DNA of 64,000 bases from Carposina sasakii (taxonomy: Eukaryota; Arthropoda; Insecta; Lepidoptera; Carposinidae): positions 2,549,501 to 2,613,500 of the forward strand of contig CP053159.1 of the NCBI GenBank assembly GCA_014607495.2. Reading direction: 5' to 3'. The notes under the pieces are model-generated. The model was not told the DNA's origin, did not search any database, and worked only from the letters and a program-made list of their open reading frames with translations. This document shows, one piece after another, positions 34,034 to 46,004 of this stretch (positions are counted from its first letter, which is position 1; the number at the start of each line of letters is the position of its first letter). A program made the translations under genes and the position numbers.

Positions 34034-35100
34034 TTCTGACCATTTCACTGTGTTGCTTTACTCTGTTATGTAAATAATGGAGTTGAAAGAGTTTGTAAAT
34101 GTTTTTTTCGGGTATTTAGCAAACTTTTATTAAAAATTGGACTACTATTATATTAAGAGATCCACTCAGAACTAACATACTAACCAATTTCAATTAAGTC
34201 AATTGAAATTTTTGGTAATTGGCTGAAAATATTTTTTGTAACGTAATCGTAGTTAATTAAAATTATATATTTTAATTGATGTATTAAAGTTGGTTATTGA
34301 TTTTGTTTCCCATCTATCTATTCATATTCCTAGCATTGCCGAGTAAAGACCCCCCCCCCCGTCTTAACAACGCCACTCTCTCATTACCTCACTCTCTCTT
34401 TCTCTCTCTTATTGCATGGGTACTTTGAAATGCACTGGTATTTTCCACATTTTCATGTATAACAGAAACATAAAATATAAAACCAATGCTCTTTACATTA
34501 GAACCCAACTGATACAAGTTGATACAATCCAGCTGCTGTCCAAACACAAACAAATAAACATGCACAAAGCAACTGCTCGCAAATGTACCAAATCCAAGAA
34601 CAAAAGTCGAGATGAAGTTCAGAACCAATGTTTTAAGATAAACTTTAGCAAAAACCAGGACTCGGAGTCCAATTTGACTGCAATAACAAAGGTATTGGTT
34701 CGCTACTGTACAGTCGGTACACATGCGAAGTAGTCCGCAAGTACACCGATCGAAAATAAAACGTGGAGGAATACAACAAAATATTCTCATTATGTTGTTG
34801 CGCACTGTATCGTGGTCTTTGTTTAATTTTAAATGTAAATCCCCTGGTGGCGCAGACACTCAAAAGTGACAACTCTGTGTTTTATAATATTTGTTGTTTT
34901 ATTGTATTTTTAGTTATAAGTAGAAAACGGTCTAGTTCTATTCTGTCAGTCTAAAAACTAATGGGAAGAACAAAATTATCTTTCAATTTTATAACGAATG
35001 CGATTGTTTGCGGAATAGGTGACATACATTCACACCAAAAAGTGTAACAAAAGCGGATAACTAAAATAGTGTCATCCATCAAATTAACTAAAAAAAACTT
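34034..35100. other. No gene seen; simple repeats at 34351-34410
   Basis: A C-run at 34351-34360 is followed by a CT-rich run at 34377-34410. The frames at 34389-34954 overlap on both strands and have no recognisable domain. Confidence 0.45.
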
Positions 35101-35102
35101 AC

Positions 35103-35134
35103 TTAGGTGCGCCAGCTTGCCGATTTTTGAAGTC
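35103..35134 (-). other. Candidate 32-nt microexon
   Basis: On the minus strand a pyrimidine-rich tract and TTATTTCAG precede a 32-nt segment that ends ACCTAA, followed by a consensus donor GTAAGT. Both splice sites are strong by eye. The length is not a multiple of three, and no neighbouring coding exon was identified. It could be a small coding or leader exon, or chance. Confidence 0.3.
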
Positions 35135-35310
35135 CTGAAATAAAAAACCGAAATAATTTATGTACATGGTATTCATAAGTAATAAAAAATTTGTTGAACA
35201 TGTACAAAAATAAAATTAGCTAAATAATATAAGACAGATAGACTGATAATATTAGGAAACAACATAAGTAGATAAACATAAGAACTAAACAATCAGGTTT
35301 ACTATTTCTG

Positions 35311-35381
35311 AGTCAATAGGTAAAAAATTATCGCTTGTATACGTAAAGAGTATACAAGCGATAATTTTTTACCTATTGACT
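35311..35381. repeat. Perfect 32-bp inverted repeat with a 7-nt loop
   Basis: Arms 35311-35342 and 35350-35381 are exact reverse complements (AGTCAATAGGTAAAAAATTA begins the left arm), with GTAAAGA between. No transposon ends are evident. Confidence 0.95.
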
Positions 35382-35696
35382 TTTTTTTACCTATTTTTAC
35401 CTACCTATATATCTATATTACCTCCATGTATCTACTCTCTCATTTCCTATTAATAATTTTGAAAATTTGTGAGAATATATGGATGTTAGGATGTTTTGAT
35501 TGTTGTAGCGCTGCCACGCAAAAACCTTTGAACAGATTTTGATAGAATATACATCAAAATAACACATTTATGAATGAATGAATTAATGAATTCTCTAAGG
35601 AAGTTACTGGCGTCCGCCAGCGTTTTCTTAAAAGTTGGAAGGAACCGCTGTTTTGTATGGTTTACATATGCATCCCTGCAATTATCATATACAATA

Positions 35697-36078
35697 CAGG
35701 ATGATTTTTGGTCGTCAACGTTCCCGAAAACTACGGAATCTCCTCATCATCACGATCATTTTTCTCCATGGAAGCATACCTGGGAAGTGTCTGGTTTCCA
35801 AAATATTAGGGTCCAAAGTTGAGTAAATAGACTGCGTTTTTCTGCATAAATGCACATACTCGTAGACGCGCGTAGTAGGATTTTTTCACGAAAAATAATT
35901 AATATCTGTCTAAAAAAAAACTAACATAAACACAAGACACTATAAATTTCGCACGATCAAGGAATTTTAATAAATTAAAAAAAAAAAAAAATCCCAGCAT
36001 TTTTTTGGCATAAACTTACTTTATTTCATGTATAGAATACGTACCCTTCGTTAAAGGTGGCCACAAAAAAACACCCTG
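35697..36078 (+). mobile_element. TA-type MITE, family A, copy 4
   Basis: CAGGATGATTTTTGG to CACCCTG with TA at 35695-35696 and 36079-36080. Full length and very close to copies 1 and 3. Frames at 35574-35826 run through it and are chance. Confidence 0.85.
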
Positions 36079-36964
36079 TATACTCAATCTACCATATTTA
36101 GTTAATTATAAAGCTGTCAAGCGCGCGTCATCAAGTTATATGCATACCAAGCACTTTAATGGGCGAAGGAAACTAATGACAGATGCTTCCCCTAAATCAA
36201 ATAATGAGCAACACGGCATTCTCGCCTTTAGCGACTAAGAAAAGTTCAGTTTAGCTGATACAGTGGTTACCGCACATTTCACTGCGTTAGGGTATGCGCA
36301 TTGTGATGGCGAAACAAGAGCTTGACTGCGCTTAGCTTGGAATGTTTCTGCATACCATACAACAAAATATATTAGATTTCTTATAGTTATTATACCTGTA
36401 CATACCTATAGTAGGTATATACCACAGCATTTATTTCATATGCGGATTTTAATATTCTAAAATTATATACATATTATTTGGAAAGAAACCATAATAGGAT
36501 GAGGACAGAAAGATGATGGTTATACTGTATTGTACTATATTAGTAGATAATATATGAAATATTGTTTCCAAATCATAAGAGCCATTTCCGCAATAAAATA
36601 AATACAACGAATAGGATACTTAAGTGCTTCAATAAATTCACCCATCGTTTCAAGAGAGAACCCTATTCAATTAACAAAGTTGGGCCGTTTCTCAATTATT
36701 TGCGTTCACGTCACCTCATACCTACATACTAGTGGTGTTCAATAAAGCTATATTCTCGGAACGCGTGAAAGTGATGCTACATGGAAGTAGCGCGCTATTT
36801 TTTCCGTGACGTTATAACGTTACGAGTTGTGATTATTACCAAATATGTAGTTCCTTTTAACGGTGGCGCTAGTTGTCTAGTGTATAATTATGTAATCTAT
36901 ATAACTGCATACAAAAAATGTTAGTTCCAGAATCGGTAACCGGAGCAATTCTATGAAACAAACA
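36079..36964. other. No gene seen
   Basis: AT-rich. 36860-36890 (GGTGGCGCTAGTTG) is shared with 31895; probably a decayed transposon joined to the minisatellite that follows. Confidence 0.4.
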
Positions 36965-37280
36965 GTTACGTTCTATATGACAATACCAACATCACGACAA
37001 TAAAGAGTCACGAATCCGAACGAAACTCTATTCTGAGTTGTTACGTTCTATATCACAATACCAACATCACGACAATAAAGAGTCATGAATCCGAACGAAC
37101 CTCTATTCTGAGCTGTTACGTTCTATATCACCAATACCAATATCCCGCAAATCACAAGTCACGAATGAATGAATACGACCGAAAGAATACGCTATATTCT
37201 TTTCATAGCATGTTACGTTCTATATCACAATACCAATATCACGCCAGTCAATGACAAGTCACGAATACGCTATATTCTAG
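36965..37280. repeat. Minisatellite, four units
   Basis: Units starting GTTACGTTCTATAT at 36965, 37040, 37115 and 37212; lengths 75, 75, 97 and about 69. Each holds CAATACCAA.ATC and AGTCA.GAAT. The third unit carries an internal expansion. Confidence 0.85.
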
Positions 37281-38533
37281 TTGAAGCTATTTCATATTCA
37301 TAATAGCTGGTAGCTTCAAACGCCGTCCCACGATATGCGTGCGCGTGTGGAACGAAGGCGCGATGAGTCATGCGTACGCGACACGTGAAGCGCGCATATC
37401 GTTATAGCGTTTTGCTTGAAACGAGTTAATTAAATCATTGGTTACTGCGCTATGGACAAATAGCATGTTATTTTTTAAGCTATACGTTATATTAGGTACC
37501 ACTACGACATATGTCGCCCTATTTTGGTAACACAGTCGTGTGTATTTATGTATGTATGGTGAATATCACCTCAACATTACCCGCTGCTTTCACTACTGTA
37601 TCCGCAGCCTAACCCCGGCGCTTACACAGGATGATTACCGTGCGCTAGTGTCAGCGAATCCGCCTCATCGTTAGGGCACAATTGCGAGTGTGAGATTAAA
37701 ACCGGTCCTCTCGTTACCGGACCATTTGGATCGCGTTCCAATTGACGGCTCAATTCCTATTTCAAATAGGACGTAGAGATGCGTTTGCTATTTTAATATG
37801 ATTAAATTTGGGCTAAGTTAAAATCAGCCTGTAGTTTTTATACATATTTAGTTACATACCTATACATAAAAGGAGGACTAAGAAGTAAGAAGGGGAATAA
37901 TAAATTTAATTTCGAAATGACGTCTTAGATATTATAAAATACTGTACAGATAATTATCAGAATTTTGGTAATTATAGGCCTTGTTATTGTTATGAATAAA
38001 TACTAGAATAAATCTAGCCTATAACAAGTTAATCAAATGCAGCAAAAACCATTTAGAGTGGATGAATATTGGGAAGGCTTTATTTATTTATTTATTAAGA
38101 TTAGGCACACCAACATCACATGTATTAAAAAGTAGAATAATGATTATACCTTGTAGCACAATACTGATACATGCAACTATGACTGGCGCACACAAAACAT
38201 GCATTAAAATCCTTACGGCCGCGCCGCCCAATAGTCCATCTCGCAACAGTTAAGTGATACAGATATCCCTGCCTCGATCACGAGACAAGTTTCGAGAGGC
38301 ACAACTCGTAAGGTAAATACAATAATAATAAACATATGGCCTAGGCCCGTCAATATTGTAATACCGGCAACAAAAGCCTAGTATGGTTGATACAAGAACA
38401 AAACAATAATAATATACAATATATGTAGACACTTCAGAACATAGGCAAGCAACATAAATGATACACAATCAAGGCTTCCGCCTAATAGTGGGCCAAGCCA
38501 GGTTTATTAATAGCAATCACATTTGTTAAGGTA
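37281..38533. other. No gene seen
   Basis: A CpG-richer patch lies at 37318-37410 (CGCGCATATCG). Small frames at 38062-38468 are not recognisable. Confidence 0.4.
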
Positions 38534-39962
38534 GCCCAAGTAGCACGAGGCTGTATAGCAACTGAATTCTGGACTACAATTACCCTTGAAGTGGTATAAG
38601 AAAGCTGCATAAAAGCTGATTCCGAGCTTATCCAGCCCTTAAACCACTTAAATGGGTACAAATTATTCAGCTCTAATGTCACATAAGCTGCTTAAGAGCG
38701 CAGAATCAGAAATTTAAGAGAGTTATAAGGGGTAACAGTAGTAAGAGCTGAATATCAACTGGTTAAGAGACCATGTTACTCTTTATTCAGCTAGAATACC
38801 TAAGTAATGTATCACAACGGGCCTGTTGGTGGTAGAAGCAGAAATTTAAGAGAGTTATAAAGGGTAACAGGTGTTGTAAGAGCTGAATATTTTTATAGCA
38901 GTGCTACAAAACGTTTTTGAGAGTTTAGAATGGGAAAAGGAAGGAATTATTACAGGCAACTGGCACTTGAGTCATCTTAGATTCGCAGATGACATAGTTC
39001 TTTTTGCAGAAAGTAGCAAAGGTCTAGAGAAAATGATAAATGAATTAAGCGAACAAAGTATAAAAGTAGGTCTTTTGATTAATAAAGCTAAAACTAAAGT
39101 TATGACTAACAGCTATACGCGTATAATACAATTAGAGGGGAAGACACTTGAATACGTAAAGAACTATATACGAGTATATCTGGGGAAAGAACTATCACTT
39201 GAAGATAAAAACGAAGAAAAAGAGATAGAACGCCGTATAAATAGGAGTTGGAAAAAATACTGATCACTCAAAGAGATAATGAAAGGTGATTATCCGCTAC
39301 ACTTGAAGAAAATAGTCATGGATACATGCATTCTGCCAACTCTTGCATATGATTGTCAGACATGGACTTATAATACTAAAATAAAAACGAATTGGTGAGT
39401 TGTCAAAAAGCAATGGAAAAAAGCATTTTAAAAATAAGAAAATTGCACAAAATAAGAAGTGATCTTATAAGGAAGAGGACAAAAGTAATCGATGTCCTGC
39501 ACTACAGTCTACAGTTAAAATGGCGATGGGCTGGGCATGTAGCACGATACAGTGACAAACGATGGACCGTAGAAGCTACAAAATGGATTGGATCTAGTGG
39601 GAAAAGACGGAAAGGACGACCGATAAAACGATGGAGTGACGAAATTATATACACAGCAGGAAAGGAATGGCTTGAACGAGCTAAAGACAGAGAAAGTTGT
39701 ATGACACTAGAGGAGGCTTTTTCTCAATCAGGGGTTTCTATCCAAGACTATGTATGTATTATTTAGGTGATGGGAAATAAATAAAGCTTATTATTATTAT
39801 TATTATTAATGCAGCTCCTATTTACCCTTAAGCCGTTTAAATATCGCTGACTGCTATTATGCAGCTAAGAGACCACGAGTGTATTCTTATATGAGTCTTA
39901 ATACGCCCAGAGCTGTGTAGATCTAAAAGTGAGTATTTATTCAGCTATCTGTGCTACTTGGG
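38534..39962. mobile_element. TIR element with repeated AGCTGAATA motifs, interrupted by a LINE
   Basis: Termini CCCAAGTAGCAC (38535) and GTGCTACTTGGG (39951-39962) are exact inverted repeats; AGGTA flanks both sides (38529-38533 and 39963-39967), a likely 5-bp duplication with one end base lost. The element without the LINE is about 500 bp. AGCTGAATA or its complement recurs near both ends, and a block AGAAATTTAAGAGAGTTATAA.GGGTAACAG occurs at 38708 and 38839. No transposase. Confidence 0.7.
38885..39810 (+). pseudogene. 5'-truncated RTE-like LINE, reverse-transcriptase C-terminal half
   Basis: Two open pieces, 38901-39263 and 39392-39766, in different frames. The first has the RT catalytic block RFADDIVLFA, then INKAKTKVM. 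The second has KWRWAGHVAR, RKGRPIKRWSDEI and a CMTLEEAF-like tail, the standard end of such ORFs. A stop near 39262 and a frame change at about 39390 break it. The 3' end is AATAAATAAAGC plus an ATT microsatellite tail (39787-39808). Inserted inside the TIR element at 38534-39962. Confidence 0.9.
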
Positions 39963-40070
39963 AGGTACTTTAATGTAGTAAAGATTCATTTCCACAATCG
40001 ACAGAATATTTATTGCTTTAGGTATTTTAATCCCAATGTTAATAATAAAGTAATTAACCTAATACATAAA

Positions 40071-40127
40071 TGTACTTATATAAATAAAATGTACTTATAT
40101 AAATAAAATGTACTTATATAAATAAAA
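40071..40127. repeat. 19-bp tandem repeat, three units
   Basis: TGTACTTATATAAATAAAA repeated three times at 40071, 40090 and 40109. Confidence 0.9.
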
Positions 40128-40220
40128 TATACATAAATGTAACTTAGTATACAAGAATGATCTCTTCCAGGTGAGGATAGGATCAGATGAGTGCTAGAGA
40201 ATGATCAAGTTCAACCATAG

Positions 40221-40242
40221 CATAGAGGAATATTCCTCTATG
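40221..40242. repeat. 22-bp perfect palindrome
   Basis: CATAGAGGAATATTCCTCTA plus TG reads the same on both strands; ACCATAG occurs on both sides. Confidence 0.9.
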
Positions 40243-40350
40243 ACCATAGTAAGAAATTTATGCTAAAAACCTTAATTAGAACTTCTTTTATGATCGTTGT
40301 TCGTTATTTATCCGCGGTTTATAATATACAAATAAATAAAGATATTTTAC

Positions 40351-40560
40351 CTTGACACTCAAAAATTTTACACAAAACTGAAACGGATAAGAGTCACGGA
40401 TCACGGAACACTGGTCAAACAATTAGTCCCGACACTGAAAATTTCGTACAAATAAATCAAATCAAAAAGACTACATAAAAATATAAAAAAACACACAACA
40501 CAACATAAAAAAAACTAAAATTTCAGTCACATTTCTCGGCCATTCGTCTCATAACTGACA
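40351..40560 (-). promoter_or_regulatory. Possible promoter and non-coding first exon
   Basis: On the minus strand, sequence resembling insect leaders, with arthropod-like initiator strings TCAGTT at about 40556 and 40379, ends in GAGTGTCAAG followed by GTAAAATA at 40350, a possible donor. No coding frame is present. Inference from composition and splice-site shape only. Confidence 0.3.
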
Positions 40561-41109
40561 GAAATTGTCGGAAACGTAATGTTGCCGTTTGACAGTTCTG
40601 TCAGAGGTTCGAATCTCATTGACAACCAGCCAGTTCCAGCCAACTAAAGAGTTTTTGAACCATTATAAAAACTTTTTTATTTCGCTGAAGAAATATTACG
40701 TTTGAGAAACAGCTGTGATTTTCAAAAGTAACTTCTGGAAAAGAAAATCCGTGTTTGACTTGTAACCAGATTTTATTCGTCAACCACTTCATTATTTACC
40801 AATCATCTTCATTGAAAAGTACTTTTATGTTAAATGAAATTGTATTAGACGATACAATTCTTCCTTCTTCTTCTGTTCTTCTTGTGTTTCTTGTGGCGAT
40901 TGTAGGTTGTGCAAATGCTTGTTTTCGCAGTTATGAGTTATCAGATCCAAGGGTCAGTGGAGGGTGTAGGGCTAGGTGGTGGGTAGTGAATACCTCTATA
41001 ATATTGCTTAGAGCTTCGACGACTGTGCATTTGTACTAGAGTAGAGTAGGAAGGAGTAATCATTACATAGATTAAACATAATAATCTGTATGCAACATAA
41101 ATGTTTGTA
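40561..41109. other. No gene seen
   Basis: The frames at 40755-41039 have a hydrophobic run (SSSVLLVFLVAIVGCANA) but no family resemblance or conserved start context. Confidence 0.4.
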
Positions 41110-41215
41110 CCAACCCTGCCTGCCCGTGGGTATCGTACGAGACGTTTAAGGGTTTCCGAGAGGTGGGAAGCAGTGCATCCCGCATTGACAACATGATGAC
41201 ACAATGATGCCGCGC
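41110..41215 (+). repeat. LINE-derived 3' repeat, family T, fragment
   Basis: CCCGTGGGTATCGTACGAGA, GGGTTTCCGAGAGGTGGGAA and GCATCCCGCATTGACAACAT; same order as at 30338. Confidence 0.6.
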
Positions 41216-41694
41216 TTCAGCAAAGATTGTTAGTCCTTAGTAAATTGCTAAATAAAAAGCTAAAATAATACTTACAAAATTCACAGAATATAAACTATGT
41301 ATATTTCGACTCCTTAATTGACATGAGCGAACTTATAAAAATGTAAAAGCATACCCCCTACCCTACTTCGTAATCATATTTTATCAAAGTCAAATCGCGT
41401 TCCTACATTGTGCTATATCGGACCTGATTGCATCGCAAATTGTTCATGAATAGGTAATACTGTAAGAGAGCACTTAAGGCAAAGTTTATTTATAACACTC
41501 TGAAGGTTTGACAAGTGGAACTTATCATGATAATAAGGGTGAGGATACTGAGCACGGTTTTGATTTCAAGAATAACATTTTGACAGGTTCATTTATTATG
41601 CAGCATCTTTTGTTCTGCTGATTACGACTGAATAAGTCGACCTATGACTAAAAAAATTTACGAAATATTGTAATAGTAAAAATATATTAAGATA
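41216..41694. other. No gene seen
   Basis: AT-rich sequence without recognisable features. Confidence 0.45.
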
Positions 41695-42033
41695 CTAGTG
41701 GACGCCCGCGACTCCGTCCGCGTGGATTACAGAAAAAACAAAATGTCGAAATTATCCGGGATAAAAACATTTTCCTGGGATAAAAGTAGCCTATATGTTA
41801 AATGAGAACTGTCACAATATATTCCTGAAAACTGCATTGAAATCGGTTCAGCCGTTTCTGATATTAGCGTGCACAAGCGCACAGACAAACAGACAAATCG
41901 ACAAAGAGACAAAAATACCAAAAATAATCGTTTGAGTTCTATTGCGTTGATAAAGGTCTCCTATAATATTTTTTCTCATATATCTTCCATGTACAGACAG
42001 CGATCCATTACATTTTTATTATATGTATATAGA
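41695..42033 (-). mobile_element. Helitron-like element, family H1
   Basis: Minus-strand copy with its 3' CTAG at 41695-41698 and its 5' TC-type end near 42033. Carries the same CCGGGATAAAA and CACAGACAAACAGACAAA blocks as the other copies. Confidence 0.7.
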
Positions 42034-42283
42034 TAGAGGTATACAATAAAAATATAGAGTGTGTAGAAAAAATTGCTAAATGTAGTACTCGTAGATTGAC
42101 ATAAAAAAATGCCCCCACGACTTCGTCCACGTTAAATACGTAAGTACTAGGATTAAAACACTTGTGTGTTTCTTTAAATTTCCGTCAACTGGCTAGTCAG
42201 AGAGTAAGTATAGTCTTTGGATTAATCTTTATATAGGCCGGCGGACGGTTGGTTTTTCATTTCACGAAATTTCTAAATTTGTC

Positions 42284-42545
42284 ATCATCATCATCATTTA
42301 CAGCCCTGAGAAGTCCACTGTTGGACATAGGCCTCCCCCAACAACCTCCACTCCGACCGGTCGGAAGCAGCCTGCATCCAACCGACGCCCGCAACCTTGG
42401 CCAGGTCATCCGTCCACCTCGTGGGTGGCCTTCCCACGCTGCGCTTGCCGATAAGTGGTATCCACTCTAGAACTTTCCGACTCCATCGGCCATCAGTTCT
42501 TCGAGCTATGTGCCCTGCCCATTGCCACTTCAGCTTGCCGGACCG
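42284..42545 (-). pseudogene. RTE-like LINE, C-terminal fragment
   Basis: Minus-strand pattern KLKWQWAGH-like, then WSRKVLEW-like and GKRSVGRPPTRWTDDL-like blocks, GEAYVQQW-like end and an ATG/GAT tail at 42284-42297. Related to but different from the fragment at 8774. 5'-truncated. The plus frame at 42249-42470 is a shadow. Confidence 0.75.
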
Positions 42546-42943
42546 TTGAGCTATAATTTGTATTTTGTAATAATTATGTATTTTAAAACTGTAATTTCCC
42601 AGATCATCCCCTTAATTGAGACTGAGGTAAGTCACTTCGTGATTTTAATATACTTTCCTTAGAAATTGCTACGAAAAAATATTAGCTCAGATTCAGAGGG
42701 GACTCGAGAACGTGACTCTAATACCTGATTCTATTACATCAAGATTGAACGTTTTATGTACAAGATTACTTTTTTATGGCGAGTATTTTATAAGTTCATA
42801 CTTATTTAAAAGAATGGTTGATGAGTCAGAAACTTGTTGCGTGCTGCTGGCCACGAACACTATTGAGGCCATATTAAAGCCCATTTGGATATACCTACTA
42901 AATAAATAGTCACACATTTCACAACAAATTACACTAGTCCGAC
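42546..42943. other. No gene seen
   Basis: AT-rich; the 65-codon frame at 42712-42909 is not recognisable. Confidence 0.45.
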
Positions 42944-43172
42944 AAAATGGTCCCTAAGCCCTGGTGTCGTGGGTAATGGTATATAAATACAGATTAGTGT
43001 AGAAACATCCATGACTCGGAAACAAACATTGATATTTGATATTGATACAATTTTTTTTGTTTGCATCTACCGGAATTCGAAACCAGGACCTATGGTGGCG
43101 CCGGCAGGGTCACAACCATAGTTATACCCTAGCCAACGATGTCACTATCAATTACACCAATCGACCGTCTCA
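42944..43172 (-). mobile_element. tRNA-headed SINE, family E
   Basis: Minus-strand copy with body CATGGATGTTTCTA (43001-43016) and a decayed B-box region near 43075. A short internal insertion is seen near the head. Confidence 0.65.
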
Positions 43173-43401
43173 ATCTCTGTAACATTAAAATTTATGATGA
43201 TTCAATAAAAAACTTTTCTTTTTTAATTCTATTAAAAATTTAATGCACTGTAAAAAATTATGTAAAGGCGAAATTGAACCTAATGCTACATGGCATTCTC
43301 TTCCAGTTAACAAGGATTAATCAAATGACTGAATGAAAATAAGAGTACCTACATCTTATTCATTTTCCATGGTCTACACTACTGTAATCTACCTATATAC
43401 A

Positions 43402-43745
43402 TCTATACATATAATAAAAATGTAATGGGTCGCAGTCTGTACATGGAAGATATATGAGAAAAAATATTATAGGAGACCTTTATCAACGCAATAGTACCCA
43501 AAACAATGATTTTTGAAATTTTTGTCTGTCGGTTTGTCTGTTTGTCGGTTTGACTGTTTGTGCTTTTGTGCACGCTAATCTCAGAAACGGCTGAACCGAT
43601 TTTGATGCAGTTTTCAGGAATATATTGTGACAGGTCCCACTTAATATTTATATTTTTTATCCCGGGAAAATGTTTTTATCCCGGATAATTTCGACATTTT
43701 GTTTTTTCTGTAGTCCACGCGGACGGAGTCGCGGGCGTCCACTAG
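43402..43745 (+). mobile_element. Helitron-like element, family H1
   Basis: Starts TCTATACATATAATAAAAAT preceded by A and ends GGGCGTCCACTAG followed by T, fitting insertion between A and T. 344 bp and one of the best-preserved copies. Confidence 0.75.
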
Positions 43746-44994
43746 TAATACCTATAATTGGATGAAACTTTCAACTAACTGCAATATATAAATCGAATTC
43801 GCAAATGGTGAATTTGAATAGGTAATCTGATGCCGGATTTCACCAGTGCTCCCTAAACGGTCTCTTTGTTAGGAAGATTTTAGAGAAAGACATCTCCTAA
43901 ACTAACTTCTAACTTAAATTGCTTTTCACCAACATAGGGACTCAAAAAGTACGGACTTCTTACATAATAGTGATGTCGAAAACCGAATTCGTAAAATCGT
44001 GTATTTGTTTGTTTGACAACATATTTGAAAATTGTCTATAACGAAATTAATTTAAATAAGTTACAATTATATCAGTACAATGTGTTTTAATATAGCCAAA
44101 ATCCTTATTTCTTATAAATTTTGTTAATACATTTATTAATTACGGCCAAAAAATGTAAAATGAGGCTGTATACAACACAGACCTTTGCTTTAAATACTTT
44201 GTTGTCTTGTCACTGTCAACTGTCGTTGAAAGAAATTCGGCCTTTCGCGGTATAAACGCCTTCGAGCAAATAAGCTACCTACGTTTTTGTATTGCTTCGA
44301 CTGCTTCAATAGCGTGAAAATTATCATAATTGAGTTACTCGTATGTATGTTATCAATATCTTTGAAATCGTGAATTCTAGGTAGGTAATACAAATCTAAA
44401 CACGCGTAGGTATAGGTACACAAAAATGTCACCTAAACTTAAGAGCCCAAAATTCGAGCTTCTAATCTTAGGAGATCTTTTAAGCTGTTAGGAAATCCTT
44501 ATACTTTGGTGAAATCGAATGTTGTCAAAACTGATACTTAAAACGCGTTAGGTAACTTCTAAATCTTAGGAGACGTTGGTGAAATCAGGCATTAGAATCT
44601 TTCAGATATGCCATGTGAACTCTACTTGGTATATCTTTTATTAATAATATGCCATGTGATTAGTGAGGAAAAATTCCTACAAATCATACAAAAACAAAGA
44701 TATACGATTACTTTCAAAACAGTTTTACCCAACATAGCATTGCGTAAAAATAATATTTGTCCAATACAAATGTATCGAGGGTCGTTACGGTCAATACTGT
44801 TGTCTACCCGGTAACCAGGTAACCAGCTCATCAACTATTGACCACGCGGCGACTCAGCTCAACTTTTATTACTCGTCGATATTCAAACAGCTACCATCTT
44901 AATGATTATTATGTATTGAATATACTTGCTTTTGTACGTAAGTAATGGTAAGAACAATTTCGGAAAAACTTTTATTTTCTGATAAGATTAGCTA
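43746..44994. other. No gene seen
   Basis: AT-rich. Short frames at 44190-44834 overlap on both strands and are not recognisable. Confidence 0.45.
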
Positions 44995-44996
44995 TA

Positions 44997-45288
44997 CAGA
45001 GTGATTTTTTGTCGTCTACGTTCCCGAAAACTACGGAATCTCCTCATCATCACGATCATTTTTCTCCAAGGAAGCATACCTGGGAAGTGTCTGGTTTCCA
45101 AAATATTAGGGTCCAAAGTTGAGTAAATAAACTGCGTTTTTCTGCATAAATGCACATTGACCGATCAAGTAATTAAAAAAAAAAAAAAAAAAATTTTACA
45201 TCCCACAATTTTTTTTTGCATAAACTTACTTTATTTGATGTATAGAATACGTACCCTTTGTTAAGGGTGGCAGCGAAAAAACACCCTG
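44997..45288 (+). mobile_element. TA-type MITE, family A, copy 5 with internal deletion
   Basis: CAGAGTGATTTTTTG to CACCCTG with TA at both ends. About 90 bp of the middle are missing between TGCACATTGAC and GATCAAGTAATT compared with full copies. Confidence 0.8.
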
Positions 45289-45795
45289 TATGTATGGACG
45301 ACTACGACTTCCGTCCGCGTGGCTATTTATCTTAGGTACGTATAAGATATAACTGCAAAGTTTCATTCGAAGCCGTTATGTAGCTTTTGCGTGCAAGATT
45401 ACCAAATATCCAAACTTCCGTCTCATTCATCACACACTTTATTAACAACTTCTTTTTCTGCGGTTTAATTAACGAGTGACCTTGGTTTAGCGAATTTTTC
45501 AATAAATGAGGAGTAGGTTTTAGAGAGTAGGTACCCAATTTCTAGTATTACCGGGGCTACGCTATAATATGGTTTCATAAATTGACTGAACACACCGAAC
45601 GGAACATAAACTGTCTCACCACAGCCAACATTCCTAATTGAGTTCCCGGAGATATTCGATCGGATACTCCACGCGTCCAATCACAGTTACTGGAATATTT
45701 ACCTTCGTTTACAGTCTTGTTATAATCGGATTATGGGCTCGATATCCTAAATTAGGGCTAAGCTCGATAAGCGAGGCTTTTGTCTTTATAATAAT
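45289..45795. other. No gene; short Helitron-like scrap at 45295-45330
   Basis: ACTTCCGTCCGCGTGGC at 45307-45323 resembles a Helitron-like 3' region. The small minus frames at 45332-45680 are not recognisable. Confidence 0.4.
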
Positions 45796-45880
45796 GTCCT
45801 CCTGATCGTATTTCGGTCACGGAGGCAAATCTCAATGAATGAAAGATAAGCCATCTGCGCAGGATACATAGTTTGGGAAA
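45796..45880 (-). repeat. SINE family S3, body fragment
   Basis: Resembles the 3' half of the SINE at 10597-10947 (CGTATTTCGGTCACGG and CATCTGCGCAGGATACAT). Confidence 0.6.
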
Positions 45881-46004
45881 AGTTGTTTAGCATATTTGCT
45901 TAATTCTCATGACTCCTTTCTCGTATTAAAAGGTAATTAACAAATAAGATCCGTAAGGTCTTTTATCGTAATTCATACTGGAACATCCAGGGCTTAGAAA
46001 TGAA

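Noticed and set aside
34389..34859. 156-codon minus-strand frame
   Set aside because: Long for the window, but low-complexity, cysteine/phenylalanine-rich, overlapped by open frames on the other strand and without family resemblance.
40755..41039. 94-codon frame with a signal-peptide-like hydrophobic run
   Set aside because: Homopolymeric TTC/CTT codons produce the run; nothing downstream resembles a secreted protein.
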